Assembly (NCBI RefSeq): GCF_001425025.1
Contig: NZ_LMDE01000013.1
Coordinates: forward strand, 129,934-193,933
Length of the DNA stretch: 64,000 bases
Reading direction: 5' to 3'
From: Nocardioides sp. Root122
Lineage (GTDB): Bacteria > Actinomycetota > Actinomycetes > Propionibacteriales > Nocardioidaceae
Shown: positions 15,031 to 23,931 of the stretch, piece after piece
How positions within the stretch are numbered: the stretch's first letter is position 1
Layout of the letters: each line of letters opens with the position of its first letter
The notes under the pieces: generated by a model
Told to the model about the DNA's origin: nothing
What the model saw: only the letters and a program-made list of their open reading frames with translations
Database searches by the model: none
Position numbers and translations under genes: made by a program

Positions 15031-15972
15031 ATGTCCGTCCACGTCGTCACCGGAGCCGGTCCCGTCGGCTCCACCATCGCCCTCCAGCTCGCCGCCGCCG
15101 GTGAGCAGGTCCGACTGCTGACCCGGTCGGGCAGCGGGCCAGAGCACGACCTCATCGACCGTCGCCGGGTGGACGTGTCCCAGCCGGACCACCTCGACGA
15201 CGCCTTCGCCGGCGCCGCGTCGGTCCACCACTGCATCCACGGCTCGGCGTACGACGCCGGGGTCTGGCGCGCGGAGCTCCCGAAGGCCGAGAAGGTGGTC
15301 CTCGAGGCCGCTGGCCGAGCCGGCGCCGTGGTCGTCTTCCCCGAGAGCCTGTACTCCTACGGTCCCGTGGACCGGCCCATCACCGAGGACCTGCCGCGCG
15401 CGGCGTCCACCGGCAAGCTCGGCGTGCGGACCGACCTGCTCGTCCAGCGCGACGCCTCGTCCACCCCGACCGTCAGCGTGGCCGCCTCCGACTTCTACGG
15501 CCCACTGGTCCGCAACGCGCACGCCGGCGAGCGGATGGTGCCCACCGTCCTGGCCGGCCGGACGATGCGGGTGCTGGGCAGCCTCGACCAGCCGCACTCC
15601 TTCACCTACGTCCCCGACCTCGCCGCGGCGATGGTCGCGGCGGCTGCGCGCGAGGACCTGTGGAACTCCTTCCTGCACGCCCCCACCGCACCTGCTGTCA
15701 CGCAGCGTCGCCTCGTCGAGCTGACCGCCGAGGCCGCCGGGGTCCCGGTTCCGAAGGCGTCGTCGATCCCGCTGTGGGTCCTTCGCGCGTCGGGCGTGGT
15801 GTCACGGGACATGCGCGAGCTGGCGGAGACGTCGTACATGTTCACGGCGCCGTTCGTCCTCGACTCCGGCGCCAGCGAGCAGCGCCTCGGCCTCGCCCCG
15901 ACGCCGATGACCGACGGCCTCACCGCGACGGTCGCGTGGTGGCGCGAGCAGGAGCGCGCCGCCGCAGCGTGA
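15031..15972 (+). CDS. NAD-dependent epimerase/dehydratase-family (extended SDR) protein
   Basis: This 313-residue protein has an N-terminal nucleotide-binding motif, VHVVTGAGPVGSTIALQLAAAGEQVRLLTRSG. It is the atypical/extended SDR type, with a substrate half that includes FVYVPDLA-like FTYVPDLAAAMV. The canonical SDR catalytic YxxxK is not seen: the equivalent region reads PESLYSYGPVDRPITED, so it may bind NAD(P) without classical SDR chemistry or use other residues. A GGAGAA ribosome site precedes the ATG. The gene is divergent from a TetR regulator with operators between them, so it is probably induced by a small molecule. The substrate is unknown. Confidence 0.85.
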   Translation: MSVHVVTGAGPVGSTIALQLAAAGEQVRLLTRSGSGPEHDLIDRRRVDVSQPDHLDDAFAGAASVHHCIHGSAYDAGVWRAELPKAEKVVLEAAGRAGAVVVFPESLYSYGPVDRPITEDLPRAASTGKLGVRTDLLVQRDASSTPTVSVAASDFYGPLVRNAHAGERMVPTVLAGRTMRVLGSLDQPHSFTYVPDLAAAMVAAAAREDLWNSFLHAPTAPAVTQRRLVELTAEAAGVPVPKASSIPLWVLRASGVVSRDMRELAETSYMFTAPFVLDSGASEQRLGLAPTPMTDGLTATVAWWREQERAAAA

Positions 15973-16030
15973 GAGGGCGACGGCATGACCGGCGTACGGA
16001 CGAGTAACCCAGGTCACATCCGTCACTCGA

Positions 16031-16036
16031 TAGGTT
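16031..16036 (+). promoter_or_regulatory. -10 element of a probable leaderless promoter for pyruvate carboxylase
   Basis: TAGGTT lies 7 nt before the ATG and no ribosome-binding site intervenes. Transcription is expected to start at the initiator codon. Confidence 0.5.
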
Positions 16037-16043
16037 GCGGCCC

Positions 16044-19000
16044 ATGTTCTCCAAGGTGCTCGTCGCCAACCGCGGCGAGATCGCAGTCCGGGCGTTCCGC
16101 GCCGCACGCGAGATCGGCGTGCGCACGGTGGCCGTCTTCCCGCACGAGGACCGGTGGTCCGAGCACCGGATGAAGGCCGAGGAGGCCTACCAGATCGGCG
16201 AGGAGGGGCACCCGGTCCGGGCCTACCTCGACCCCGACGCGATCGTCGAGGTCGCCGTCCGCTGCGGCGCCGATGCGATCTACCCGGGATACGGCTTCCT
16301 CTCGGAGAACCCCGCGCTGGCCGAGGCCTGTGCCGCGGCGGGCATCACCTTCATCGGCCCCAGCGCCGACGTGCTGACGTTGACCGGCAACAAGGCCCGG
16401 GCCATCGCCGCCGCCAAGGCCGCCGGTGTGCCCGTGCTGGAGTCCGTGCCGCCCTCCACCGACGTCGACGAGCTCCTCGTCGCCGCCGAGCAGATCCAGG
16501 CACCCCTGTTCGTCAAGGCCGTCGCCGGCGGCGGCGGTCGCGGCATGCGCCGCGTCGACGACCGCGCCGACCTGCGTGAGGCGATCGAGACCTGCATGCG
16601 TGAGGCCGAGGGCGCCTTCGGCGACCCGACCGTCTTCATCGAGCAGGCCGTGGTCGATCCTCGCCACATCGAGGTGCAGATCCTCTCGGACGGGACCGGC
16701 GCCGACGAGGGCGTGATCCACCTCTACGAGCGAGACTGCTCGGTGCAGCGTCGCCACCAGAAGGTCGTCGAGATCGCCCCCGCACCCAACCTGGACCCCG
16801 AGCTCCGGGACCGGATCTGCGCGGACGCCGTGCGCTTCGCCCGAGAGATCGACTACAAGAACGCCGGCACGGTCGAGTTCCTCCTCGACCCGTCGGGCAA
16901 CTACGTCTTCATCGAGATGAACCCCCGCATCCAGGTCGAGCACACGGTGACCGAGGAGGTCACCGGGGTCGACCTCGTGCAGTCGCAGATGCGCATCGCC
17001 GCCGGCGCGACCCTGACCGACCTCGAGCTGACCCAGGAGTCGGTGCAGCCGCGCGGCTTCGCGCTGCAGTGCCGGATCACCACCGAGGACCCCGCCAACG
17101 GGTTCCGCCCCGACACCGGCAAGATCACGATGTACCGCTCCCCCGGCGGTCCCGGGGTGCGCCTCGACGGCGGTACGACCTACACCGGCGCCGAGATCAG
17201 CCCGCACTTCGACTCGATGCTGGCCAAGCTGACCTGCCGCGGCCGCACCTTCGAGTCGGCGGTCGAGAAGGCTCGCCGCGCGCTGCTGGAGTTCCGCATC
17301 CGGGGCGTCTCCACCAACGTCAGCTTCCTGCAGGCCGTGCTCGCCGATCCCGACTTCGCCGCCGGCGGCGTCACCACGTCCTTCATCGAGGACCACCCCC
17401 AGCTGCTCAAGGCGCGGGTCGGGGCCGACCGTGCCTCGCGTCTGCTGACCTACCTCGCCGACGTGACGGTCAACCAGCCGCACGGGCCGGCCCCGGTCAC
17501 GCTCGCGGCCGCGACCAAGCTGCCCGCGCTCGACCGCTCCGCCCCGATCCCCGACGGCTCGCGCCAGCTGCTCGCCGAGCTCGGTCCCGCGGAGTTCGCC
17601 CGCCGGCTCCGCGCCCAGAAGGACGTCGCGGTCACCGACACCACCTTCCGCGACGCGCACCAGTCGCTGCTCGCGACCCGGGTCCGCACCCGCGACCTGC
17701 TGGCCGTGGCCGAGCACGTCGCCCGCACCACCCCGCAGCTGTGGTCCCTGGAGTGCTGGGGCGGAGCGACGTACGACGTGGCGCTGCGCTTCCTGTCCGA
17801 GGACCCGTGGGACCGGCTCGCCGCGCTGCGCGAGGCAGTGCCCAACGTCTGCCTGCAGATGCTGCTCCGCGGCCGCAACACCGTCGGCTACACCCCCTAC
17901 CCGACCCGGGTGACCGAGGCGTTCGTCGAGGAGGCCGCCGCCACCGGCATCGACGTCTTCCGGATCTTCGACGCCCTCAACGACGTCTCCCAGATGCGCC
18001 CGGCGATCGAGGCGGTCCGCGCCACCGGCACCACCGTCGCCGAGGTCGCCCTCTGCTACACCGGCGACCTCTCCTCCCCCGACGAGACGCTCTACACGCT
18101 CGACTACTACCTCCGCCTCGCCGACCAGATCGTCTCGGCCGGGGCGCACGTGCTGGCGATCAAGGACATGGCCGGCCTGCTCCGCGCCCCCGCCGCCCGC
18201 ACCCTGGTCACCGCGCTGCGCGAGCGGTTCGACCTCCCCGTGCACCTGCACACCCACGACACCCCCGGTGGCCAGCTCGCCACCCTGGTCGCGGCGATCG
18301 AGTCGGGCGTCGACGCGGTCGACGCAGCCAGCGCGGCGATGGCCGGCACCACGTCGCAGCCCGCGCTGTCGGCGCTGGTCTCGGCCACCGACCACTCGGA
18401 CCGCGAGACCGGTCTGTCGCTGGCCGCGGTCAACGCGATGGAGCCCTACTGGGAGGCCACCCGACGGGTCTACGCCCCCTTCGAGTCCGGCCTGCCCGCG
18501 CCGACGGGACGCGTCTACCGCCACGAGATCCCCGGCGGCCAGCTGTCCAACCTGCGCCAGCAGGCCATCGCGCTGGGCCTCGGCGAGAAGTTCGAGCAGG
18601 TCGAGGACATGTACGCCGCCGCCAACGACATCCTCGGCAACGTGGTCAAGGTGACGCCGTCGTCGAAGGTCGTCGGCGACCTGGCGCTCGCCCTGGTCGC
18701 GGCCGGCGCCGACCCCGCGGAGTTCGAGGCTGACCCGGCGTCCTACGACGTCCCGGACTCGGTCATCGGCTTCCTCAACGGCGAGCTCGGCGACCCGCCC
18801 GGCGGCTGGCCGGAGCCTTTCCGCACCAAGGCGCTCGCGGGTCGCACGTGGAAGCAGCCCACCGAGACCCTCACGCCCGAGCAGGAGGCCGGCCTCGAGG
18901 CCGACCGCCGAGGCACGCTCAACGAGCTGCTCTTCCCCGGCCCGACGGCGGCGTTCCGCGAGAGCCGGGAGACCTTCGGCGACCTCTCCGTGCTGTCCAC

Positions 19001-19430
19001 CGTCGACTACCTCTACGGCCTGCGCCGCGGCGAGGAGCACCGGGTGCGGGTCCGCGAGGGCCGCGAGATGCTCTTCGGCCTCGAGGCGATCAGCGAGCCC
19101 GACGAGCGCGGCTTCCGCAACGTGCTCGCCACCATCGACGGGCAGCTGCGCCCGGTGCAGGTGCGCGACCGCACGGTGTCCGCGGAGGTCGCCTCGGCCG
19201 AGCGGGCCGACCCGAACGTGCCCGGCCACGTCGCCGCCCCCTACGACGGCGCGGTGACCGTGACCGTCGCGGAGGGCGACTCCGTGGAGGCCGGACAGAC
19301 CGTGGCGACCATCGAGGCGATGAAGATGGAGGCCTCCATCACCGCCCCGGTCGCCGGCACGGTGACCCGCGTGGCGATCCCCTCGACGAAGGCCGCCGAG
19401 GGCGGCGACCTGGTGCTGGTCATCGGGTAG
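16044..19430 (+). CDS. pyc: Pyruvate carboxylase
   Basis: This 1128-residue single-chain enzyme uses ATP, bicarbonate and biotin to make oxaloacetate from pyruvate, replenishing the TCA cycle. Biotin carboxylase comes first (VLVANRGEIAVRAFRAAREIG; ATP loop KAVAGGGGRGMR; FIEMNPRIQVEHTVTEE). The carboxyltransferase domain (about residues 525-950) carries DTTFRDAHQSLLATRVRT, the metal-site VHLHTHDT and the biotin-receiving lysine in AIKDMAG. The C-terminal biotinyl domain has the target lysine in EAMKMEA (Lys1094). The size is normal for the family. The ATG at the family N-terminus MFSKVLVAN is preferred over a TTG three codons earlier. It ends 9 bp from the convergent lipase gene. Confidence 0.96.
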   Translation: MFSKVLVANRGEIAVRAFRAAREIGVRTVAVFPHEDRWSEHRMKAEEAYQIGEEGHPVRAYLDPDAIVEVAVRCGADAIYPGYGFLSENPALAEACAAAGITFIGPSADVLTLTGNKARAIAAAKAAGVPVLESVPPSTDVDELLVAAEQIQAPLFVKAVAGGGGRGMRRVDDRADLREAIETCMREAEGAFGDPTVFIEQAVVDPRHIEVQILSDGTGADEGVIHLYERDCSVQRRHQKVVEIAPAPNLDPELRDRICADAVRFAREIDYKNAGTVEFLLDPSGNYVFIEMNPRIQVEHTVTEEVTGVDLVQSQMRIAAGATLTDLELTQESVQPRGFALQCRITTEDPANGFRPDTGKITMYRSPGGPGVRLDGGTTYTGAEISPHFDSMLAKLTCRGRTFESAVEKARRALLEFRIRGVSTNVSFLQAVLADPDFAAGGVTTSFIEDHPQLLKARVGADRASRLLTYLADVTVNQPHGPAPVTLAAATKLPALDRSAPIPDGSRQLLAELGPAEFARRLRAQKDVAVTDTTFRDAHQSLLATRVRTRDLLAVAEHVARTTPQLWSLECWGGATYDVALRFLSEDPWDRLAALREAVPNVCLQMLLRGRNTVGYTPYPTRVTEAFVEEAAATGIDVFRIFDALNDVSQMRPAIEAVRATGTTVAEVALCYTGDLSSPDETLYTLDYYLRLADQIVSAGAHVLAIKDMAGLLRAPAARTLVTALRERFDLPVHLHTHDTPGGQLATLVAAIESGVDAVDAASAAMAGTTSQPALSALVSATDHSDRETGLSLAAVNAMEPYWEATRRVYAPFESGLPAPTGRVYRHEIPGGQLSNLRQQAIALGLGEKFEQVEDMYAAANDILGNVVKVTPSSKVVGDLALALVAAGADPAEFEADPASYDVPDSVIGFLNGELGDPPGGWPEPFRTKALAGRTWKQPTETLTPEQEAGLEADRRGTLNELLFPGPTAAFRESRETFGDLSVLSTVDYLYGLRRGEEHRVRVREGREMLFGLEAISEPDERGFRNVLATIDGQLRPVQVRDRTVSAEVASAERADPNVPGHVAAPYDGAVTVTVAEGDSVEAGQTVATIEAMKMEASITAPVAGTVTRVAIPSTKAAEGGDLVLVIG

Positions 19431-19439
19431 GGCCCGAGG

Positions 19440-20366
19440 TCAGGACTGGTTGAGCACCACCACGTCGGGGTCGGGCTCGGCGTACTCGGTGACCTCCGGC
19501 TCGTCACCGGTGACGGAGCGGAAGACCTCGGCGGCCATCGCGCGCATGCCGTTGATCTTGGGGTGGAACGGCGCGGCCACGCCGGCGCGGAAGCGCGGGC
19601 CGTTGATCCAGGCCCGGCCCTTGGCGCACACGTCGTGGCCGTCCGAGACCGCGGCCATGTCGACGTAGGTCGCTCCTGCCGCCTCGGCGCCGGCCTCCAG
19701 CGAGTCGTTGAGCCGCTCGGCGACCCGCCCGACCGGGCCGAGCACCTCCGGGGAGGCGCCGACAGCCGCGCAGGTGCGGTCTGTCGGGAGGATGTCGGGG
19801 TAGCCGACGACGTAGACGCTGGCGTCCGGCGCGCGCCGGGCGATCCGGCGCACGGCCTGCTCGACGCGGCCGGCGACCTTGCGGGCGTCGGCCTCGAGCT
19901 CGGCCACCGGGCAGGTGGCGAGGCGCCCGTCCTGGCAGCGGATGAGGGAGTCGTAGATCCCGAAGTCGTTGCCGCCGATGCCGAGGGTGACCAGGTCGGT
20001 GTCGGCGGAGACCGCGTCGAGCTGCGGGCGGGTGGTCTTGCCGTCGAACATCCGCATCCGCTGGTAGAGGTCCACCGTGGTGGCGGCCGAGCACGACACG
20101 TCGGTGTAGCTGGCGACGTCGAGCCAGTCGGCCAGGAAGGCCGGGTAGTTGTCGCGGGAGCGGGCGCACCCCGTTGGGTCGGAGCGCATGGTGCCGATGA
20201 ACGGGCCCGCCGAGAACGAGTCACCGAGGGCGACGTAGTCGATGGTGCTCGTCACCTCGGTGTCGACGACCGGGTCGGGCAGGTCGAGACCGCCGTCGGC
20301 TGCCTGGCCGCCCTCGCACCCGGTGGCGGCAAGGGCCAGCCCCGCCAGCAGGACACCCCACCTCAC
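19440..20366 (-). CDS. SGNH/GDSL hydrolase, secreted lipoprotein
   Basis: This 308-residue exported esterase/lipase-type protein has a signal peptide and lipobox LAATGC (Cys about residue 17). Catalytic blocks are visible in order: DYVALGDSFSAGPF (nucleophile serine), LGIGGNDFG (oxyanion-hole Gly and Asn) and APFHPKINGM (catalytic histidine). The six cysteines in the mature part suggest disulfides, as in secreted actinobacterial SGNH lipases. The GTG start overlaps the stop of the SpoIID-like gene (GTGA), so the two are coupled and both products act outside the membrane. The natural ester is unknown; a cell-envelope substrate is plausible. Confidence 0.9.
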   Translation of the reverse strand: MRWGVLLAGLALAATGCEGGQAADGGLDLPDPVVDTEVTSTIDYVALGDSFSAGPFIGTMRSDPTGCARSRDNYPAFLADWLDVASYTDVSCSAATTVDLYQRMRMFDGKTTRPQLDAVSADTDLVTLGIGGNDFGIYDSLIRCQDGRLATCPVAELEADARKVAGRVEQAVRRIARRAPDASVYVVGYPDILPTDRTCAAVGASPEVLGPVGRVAERLNDSLEAGAEAAGATYVDMAAVSDGHDVCAKGRAWINGPRFRAGVAAPFHPKINGMRAMAAEVFRSVTGDEPEVTEYAEPDPDVVVLNQS

Positions 20367-21589
20367 GGGCGCACCGGTCCCGTCTGTCGCGGTGCGACGG
20401 AGGGGAAGGTGAACCAGCTGGACGGCAGGCCCAGTGCGGAGCGGACCGTGTCGCCGTCGACGCTCACCCTGGTGCCGTTGGTGCCGACGAAGGCCATGTC
20501 GACGACCCGGCCGCCCCAGTCGCCGTTGCCGTCGCGGGTCGTGACCTCGATGGCTGCGAGGTCGCCGACGGCGGGCCACTGCTTCTCGATCTGCGCGTCG
20601 TCGACGGTCCGGCTCCACGTCGAGTACGTCGGGTTGGCGACGCCGTCGTAGGGGTCGGCCTGGGCGACGAGGTAGGGCATGGAGCCCGCCGAGGAGAAGC
20701 CGCCGTTGCTCGCGGAGAACTGCGTGAACGCGGGTCGGCCCTCGTGGAACAGGCCCTGCCCGGCGGTCGCCGCGATGGCGGCGTCCGCGGCGGCGTGCTC
20801 CACGTCGACGCCGCCGTAGACCTGGCACTGCGTGGTGTCGCAGAGGTCGTAGTGAGGGGCGGCCGGGTGCGAGCGCTCGAAGGCGGCATAGGTGCGGGCG
20901 GCCACCGACTGGGCGCTCACCGCGGCGGGCTCCCACAGGGGCGGCACCTCCTCGGGCACGACGCCACGCAGGTAGGCCTCCATCCCGACCCGGTTGACCG
21001 TCTCGCGCCGGGCGCCCCGGCGGGGAGCCACCGACTGCAGGGTGCCGCGGTAGTCGCGCCGCTCCCCGGGCAGGACCAGGGTCAGCCGGCCGGTGACCGA
21101 GGAGAACTCGGCCTCGCCCGGGACCCTCCTCCACGTCTTCCACCGGCCACCCCGGGTGGACTGCACGAGCGTGTCGTCGCCCTGCGCCACGAGCCGCCAC
21201 TTCCTGGCCGTCAGCGGCGGCAGCCGCCACGTGCGCCTGCGCTCCAGGCTGGTGACCTTGAGGCCGCGGGCGGCGGCGACCTGGACGTCGCGCCCGGAGT
21301 CGGCGGTGATCAGCACGCGGATCCTGCCCGTGACGGGGCCCCACGTCGTGCCGGGGTAGTAGAACTCGTCGATCTGCTGCCACGTCAGCCCCTGCAGCGC
21401 AGCACCCTGGGCGCCGTACTGGGAAAGGCCGTGGCCGTGGCCGAACCCGTGGCCGGTGATCGTGATCGCGACGGACCCGGGCGTCGGGTAGGTCTCGACC
21501 TTCCGGCGCGGGGCAGCGGCGTCCGCGGGCAGGACCGGAAGCAGCAGCGCACTCAGCACGAACGCGAGCAGGAAGCGGGATCGGGTCAT
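20363..21589 (-). CDS. SpoIID/LytB domain secreted protein
   Basis: This 408-residue exported protein has a signal peptide (LLAFVLSALLLPVLPADAAA). The SpoIID/LytB family motifs include GHGFGHGHGLSQYGAQGAA near the mature N-terminus, VGMEAYLRGVVPEEVP, AVSAQSVAARTYAAF, and QVYGGVD. Founding members act on peptidoglycan: SpoIID is a lytic transglycosylase on denuded glycan, and LytB enhances an amidase. In non-sporulating actinobacteria the role is cell-wall related but not well defined. The ATG has a GGGGGGAGGA ribosome site. It is the first gene of a pair with the SGNH lipoprotein. Confidence 0.9.
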   Translation of the reverse strand: MTRSRFLLAFVLSALLLPVLPADAAAPRRKVETYPTPGSVAITITGHGFGHGHGLSQYGAQGAALQGLTWQQIDEFYYPGTTWGPVTGRIRVLITADSGRDVQVAAARGLKVTSLERRRTWRLPPLTARKWRLVAQGDDTLVQSTRGGRWKTWRRVPGEAEFSSVTGRLTLVLPGERRDYRGTLQSVAPRRGARRETVNRVGMEAYLRGVVPEEVPPLWEPAAVSAQSVAARTYAAFERSHPAAPHYDLCDTTQCQVYGGVDVEHAAADAAIAATAGQGLFHEGRPAFTQFSASNGGFSSAGSMPYLVAQADPYDGVANPTYSTWSRTVDDAQIEKQWPAVGDLAAIEVTTRDGNGDWGGRVVDMAFVGTNGTRVSVDGDTVRSALGLPSSWFTFPSVAPRQTGPVRP

Positions 21590-21713
21590 GACGTGGTCCT
21601 CCCCCCCGGGGGATCGATGAGCAGAGCCACCGAGCGTACAGGGGGTCGCCGACCCCCGGACCCGGACGGCGGAACCACTGGGGACTGTCGGACCCGCCTG
21701 TGAGACTGGAGGC

Positions 21714-22604
21714 GTGCCCGAGGGAGACAGTGTCTGGAAGCTCGCGCGGCGGCTCGACCGCCAGCTGGCGGGACACCTCCTCACCCGCTCCGACTTCCGC
21801 ACGCCGCGACTCGCCACGCGAGACGTCGCCGGACGCACGGTGCTGGGCCACGACACCCATGGCAAGCACCTCCTCACCCGGCTCTCCGGCCTCGACGGCT
21901 CACCCCCGGCCACGCTCCACAGCCACCTCCGCATGGACGGGTCGTGGTCGACGCTCGCACCCGGCAAGCGCCTGCCCGCCCGGCTGCAGCCGCACGTCCG
22001 CCTGATGCTCACGCTCGACGACGCCCGCACCGTCCACGGCATCCGGCTGCACGACCTCGACCTGGTGCCCACCGACCGCGAGCAGGACCTCGTCGGGCAC
22101 CTCGGCCCCGACCCGCTCCGCGCCGACTGGGACGCCCCCGAGGCCGTGCGCCGCCTCCGCGCCGCCCCGGACACCCCGCTGGTCACCGCGCTGCTCGACC
22201 AGCGGTCGATGGCCGGCCTCGGCAACCTCTGGGCCAACGAGCTGGCCTTCCTGATCGGGGTCAGCCCGTGGACGCCGGTGGGCGACGTCGACGTCGAGCG
22301 CGCGGCGACGATGCTGCACCACTCCGCCACGGTCGAGGGCGCCTACCAGGTCACAACCGGCTCGCCGTCCAGGGGCGACGACCACTGGGTCACGGGCCGC
22401 CAGCGGCGGGGGTGCCGCCGCTGCCGGGGGCCGGTGAGCGTGCAGGCCGAGGTGCCGGGCGACGCCGCCAACCGGTGGACCTGGTGGTGCCCGGCCTGCC
22501 AGCCCGGCCCCGGGTCCGAGGCCAGGACCGGTGTCGGTGTCAGACCCGGTGCAGCCGGCGGGCGGCCTCGGCGATCGACCCGCTCATCGAGGGGTAGACG
22601 GTGA
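21714..22604 (+). CDS. DNA glycosylase/AP lyase of the Fpg/Nei family
   Basis: This protein of about 296 residues belongs to the Fpg/Nei base-excision repair family. The invariant N-terminus is present: after processing of the initiator, Pro-Glu-Gly-Asp gives the catalytic proline amine and glutamate. The H2TH region includes LLDQRSMAGLGNLWANELAF. A zinc finger with two CxxC pairs (CRRC and CPAC) closes the DNA-binding part near residue 260. The absence of Fpg-type spacing and the position beside lpdA suggest a Nei-like enzyme (oxidised pyrimidines, or Nei2). The last 30 residues are a basic, low-complexity tail that overlaps the convergent LpdA gene by 65 bp. Confidence 0.9.
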   Translation: MPEGDSVWKLARRLDRQLAGHLLTRSDFRTPRLATRDVAGRTVLGHDTHGKHLLTRLSGLDGSPPATLHSHLRMDGSWSTLAPGKRLPARLQPHVRLMLTLDDARTVHGIRLHDLDLVPTDREQDLVGHLGPDPLRADWDAPEAVRRLRAAPDTPLVTALLDQRSMAGLGNLWANELAFLIGVSPWTPVGDVDVERAATMLHHSATVEGAYQVTTGSPSRGDDHWVTGRQRRGCRRCRGPVSVQAEVPGDAANRWTWWCPACQPGPGSEARTGVGVRPGAAGGRPRRSTRSSRGRR

Positions 22605-23931
22605 ACGCGTGCGCGAGCTGGTCGGCGGTCAGCGACTCCGCGACGGCGATCGAGACCGGGTGGATCAGCTCGGAGGCACGCGGGCCGACGACCACTCCCC
22701 CCACCACGATGCCGGTGCCGGGACGGCAGAAGAGCTTCACGAAGCCGTCACGCACGCCCTGCATCTTGGCGCGGGCGTTGCCCGCCAGCGGGAGCATGAC
22801 CACCTCGGCGGCGATCTCGCCCGCGTCGACCGCCTGCTGCGACCAGCCCACCGTGGCGATCTCCGGTGAGGTGAAGACGTTGGAGGAGACCTTCTTGAGG
22901 TCGAGCGGGGCGACCGCGTCGCCGAGGAAGTGCCACATCGCGATCCGGCCCTGCATCGCCGCGACGGAGGCGAGCATCAGCACGCCGGTGCAGTCGCCGG
23001 CGGCGTAGATGCCGCGCGCGGTGGTGCGCGAGACCCGGTCGACCGTGATGAAGCCACCGTCGTCGGTCGCCACCCCGGCCTCCTCGAGCCCCAGGTCGGC
23101 GGTGTTGGGGATGGAGCCGAGGGCGAGGATGCAGTGGCTGCCGGTGACCGTGCGGCCGTCGGTCAGCGTCACGGTGACCTCGTCACCGTCGCGGGTCACC
23201 GACTGCATCCGCGACTTCCCGAGCACGTGCATCCCGCGGCGGGTGAGCACCTCCTCGAGCACGGCGGACGCGTCGGCGTCCTCACCGGGCAGCACCCGGT
23301 CGCGGCTGCTCACCAGGGTGACGTCGATGCCGAGGGAGAGGTAGGCGCTGGCGAACTCCGCGCCGGTCACGCCCGACCCCACCACGATCAGCTTCTCCGG
23401 CACCTCGGTCAGGTCGTAGACCTGCTCCCAGGTCAGGATCCGCTCGCCGTCGGGCTGGGCGCTGGGCAGCGTGCGCGGGGCGGCACCCGTGGCCACGATG
23501 ATCGCGTCCGCCCGGAGCGTCTCCTCGCCCGACGCGGTGGTCGCGATGACGGTGAGGTCGGGCCCGAGGCGGCCGCGCCCCGTCACGACGCGTACGCCGT
23601 CGCGGTCGAGGCGGGCCGCGATGTCGGTCGACTGGTCGGCGGCGAGCTGCTTCACGCGGGCGTTGACGCGGGCCAGGTCGACGGCGATCGAGGTGGCGGC
23701 GTCGCCCTCGTGGTCGTGGAAGTTGACCCCGAGCTCCCGCGCCGTGGACATGTCGGTCATCAGCTCGGCCGTGGCGATCAGCGTCTTGCTCGGCACGCAG
23801 TCGGTGAGGACCGCGGAGCCGCCCACCCCGTCGGTGTCGACGACGGTCACCTCGGCGCCGAGCTGCGCCGCGACGTGGGCGGCCTCGTAGCCGCCCGGAC
23901 CGCCGCCGACGATGACGATGTGGTCGGTCAT
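22540..23931 (-). CDS. lpdA: NAD(P)H-quinone dehydrogenase (LpdA-type flavoprotein disulfide reductase)
   Basis: This 463-residue FAD/NAD(P) flavoprotein is homologous to lipoamide dehydrogenase. The FAD motif is IVIVGGGPGGYEAAHVAAQLG, the NAD(P) motif is LIVVGSGVTGAEFASAYLSLG, and the second FAD motif is GIYAAGDCTG. The redox centre reads GGSAVLTDCVPSK: the first cysteine of the usual CxxxxC pair is alanine, so it cannot run the lipoamide disulfide cycle. That pattern matches mycobacterial LpdA (Rv3303c), described as a quinone reductase. The ATG overlaps the stop of the genuine lipoamide dehydrogenase by one base (TGATG), so the two are co-translated. Confidence 0.92.
   Translation of the reverse strand: MTDHIVIVGGGPGGYEAAHVAAQLGAEVTVVDTDGVGGSAVLTDCVPSKTLIATAELMTDMSTARELGVNFHDHEGDAATSIAVDLARVNARVKQLAADQSTDIAARLDRDGVRVVTGRGRLGPDLTVIATTASGEETLRADAIIVATGAAPRTLPSAQPDGERILTWEQVYDLTEVPEKLIVVGSGVTGAEFASAYLSLGIDVTLVSSRDRVLPGEDADASAVLEEVLTRRGMHVLGKSRMQSVTRDGDEVTVTLTDGRTVTGSHCILALGSIPNTADLGLEEAGVATDDGGFITVDRVSRTTARGIYAAGDCTGVLMLASVAAMQGRIAMWHFLGDAVAPLDLKKVSSNVFTSPEIATVGWSQQAVDAGEIAAEVVMLPLAGNARAKMQGVRDGFVKLFCRPGTGIVVGGVVVGPRASELIHPVSIAVAESLTADQLAHAFTVYPSMSGSIAEAARRLHRV

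Noticed and set aside
16023..19229. Long minus-strand open frame opposite pyruvate carboxylase
   Set aside because: The plus strand encodes a full-length pyruvate carboxylase with all catalytic motifs. The antisense product has no recognisable domain.
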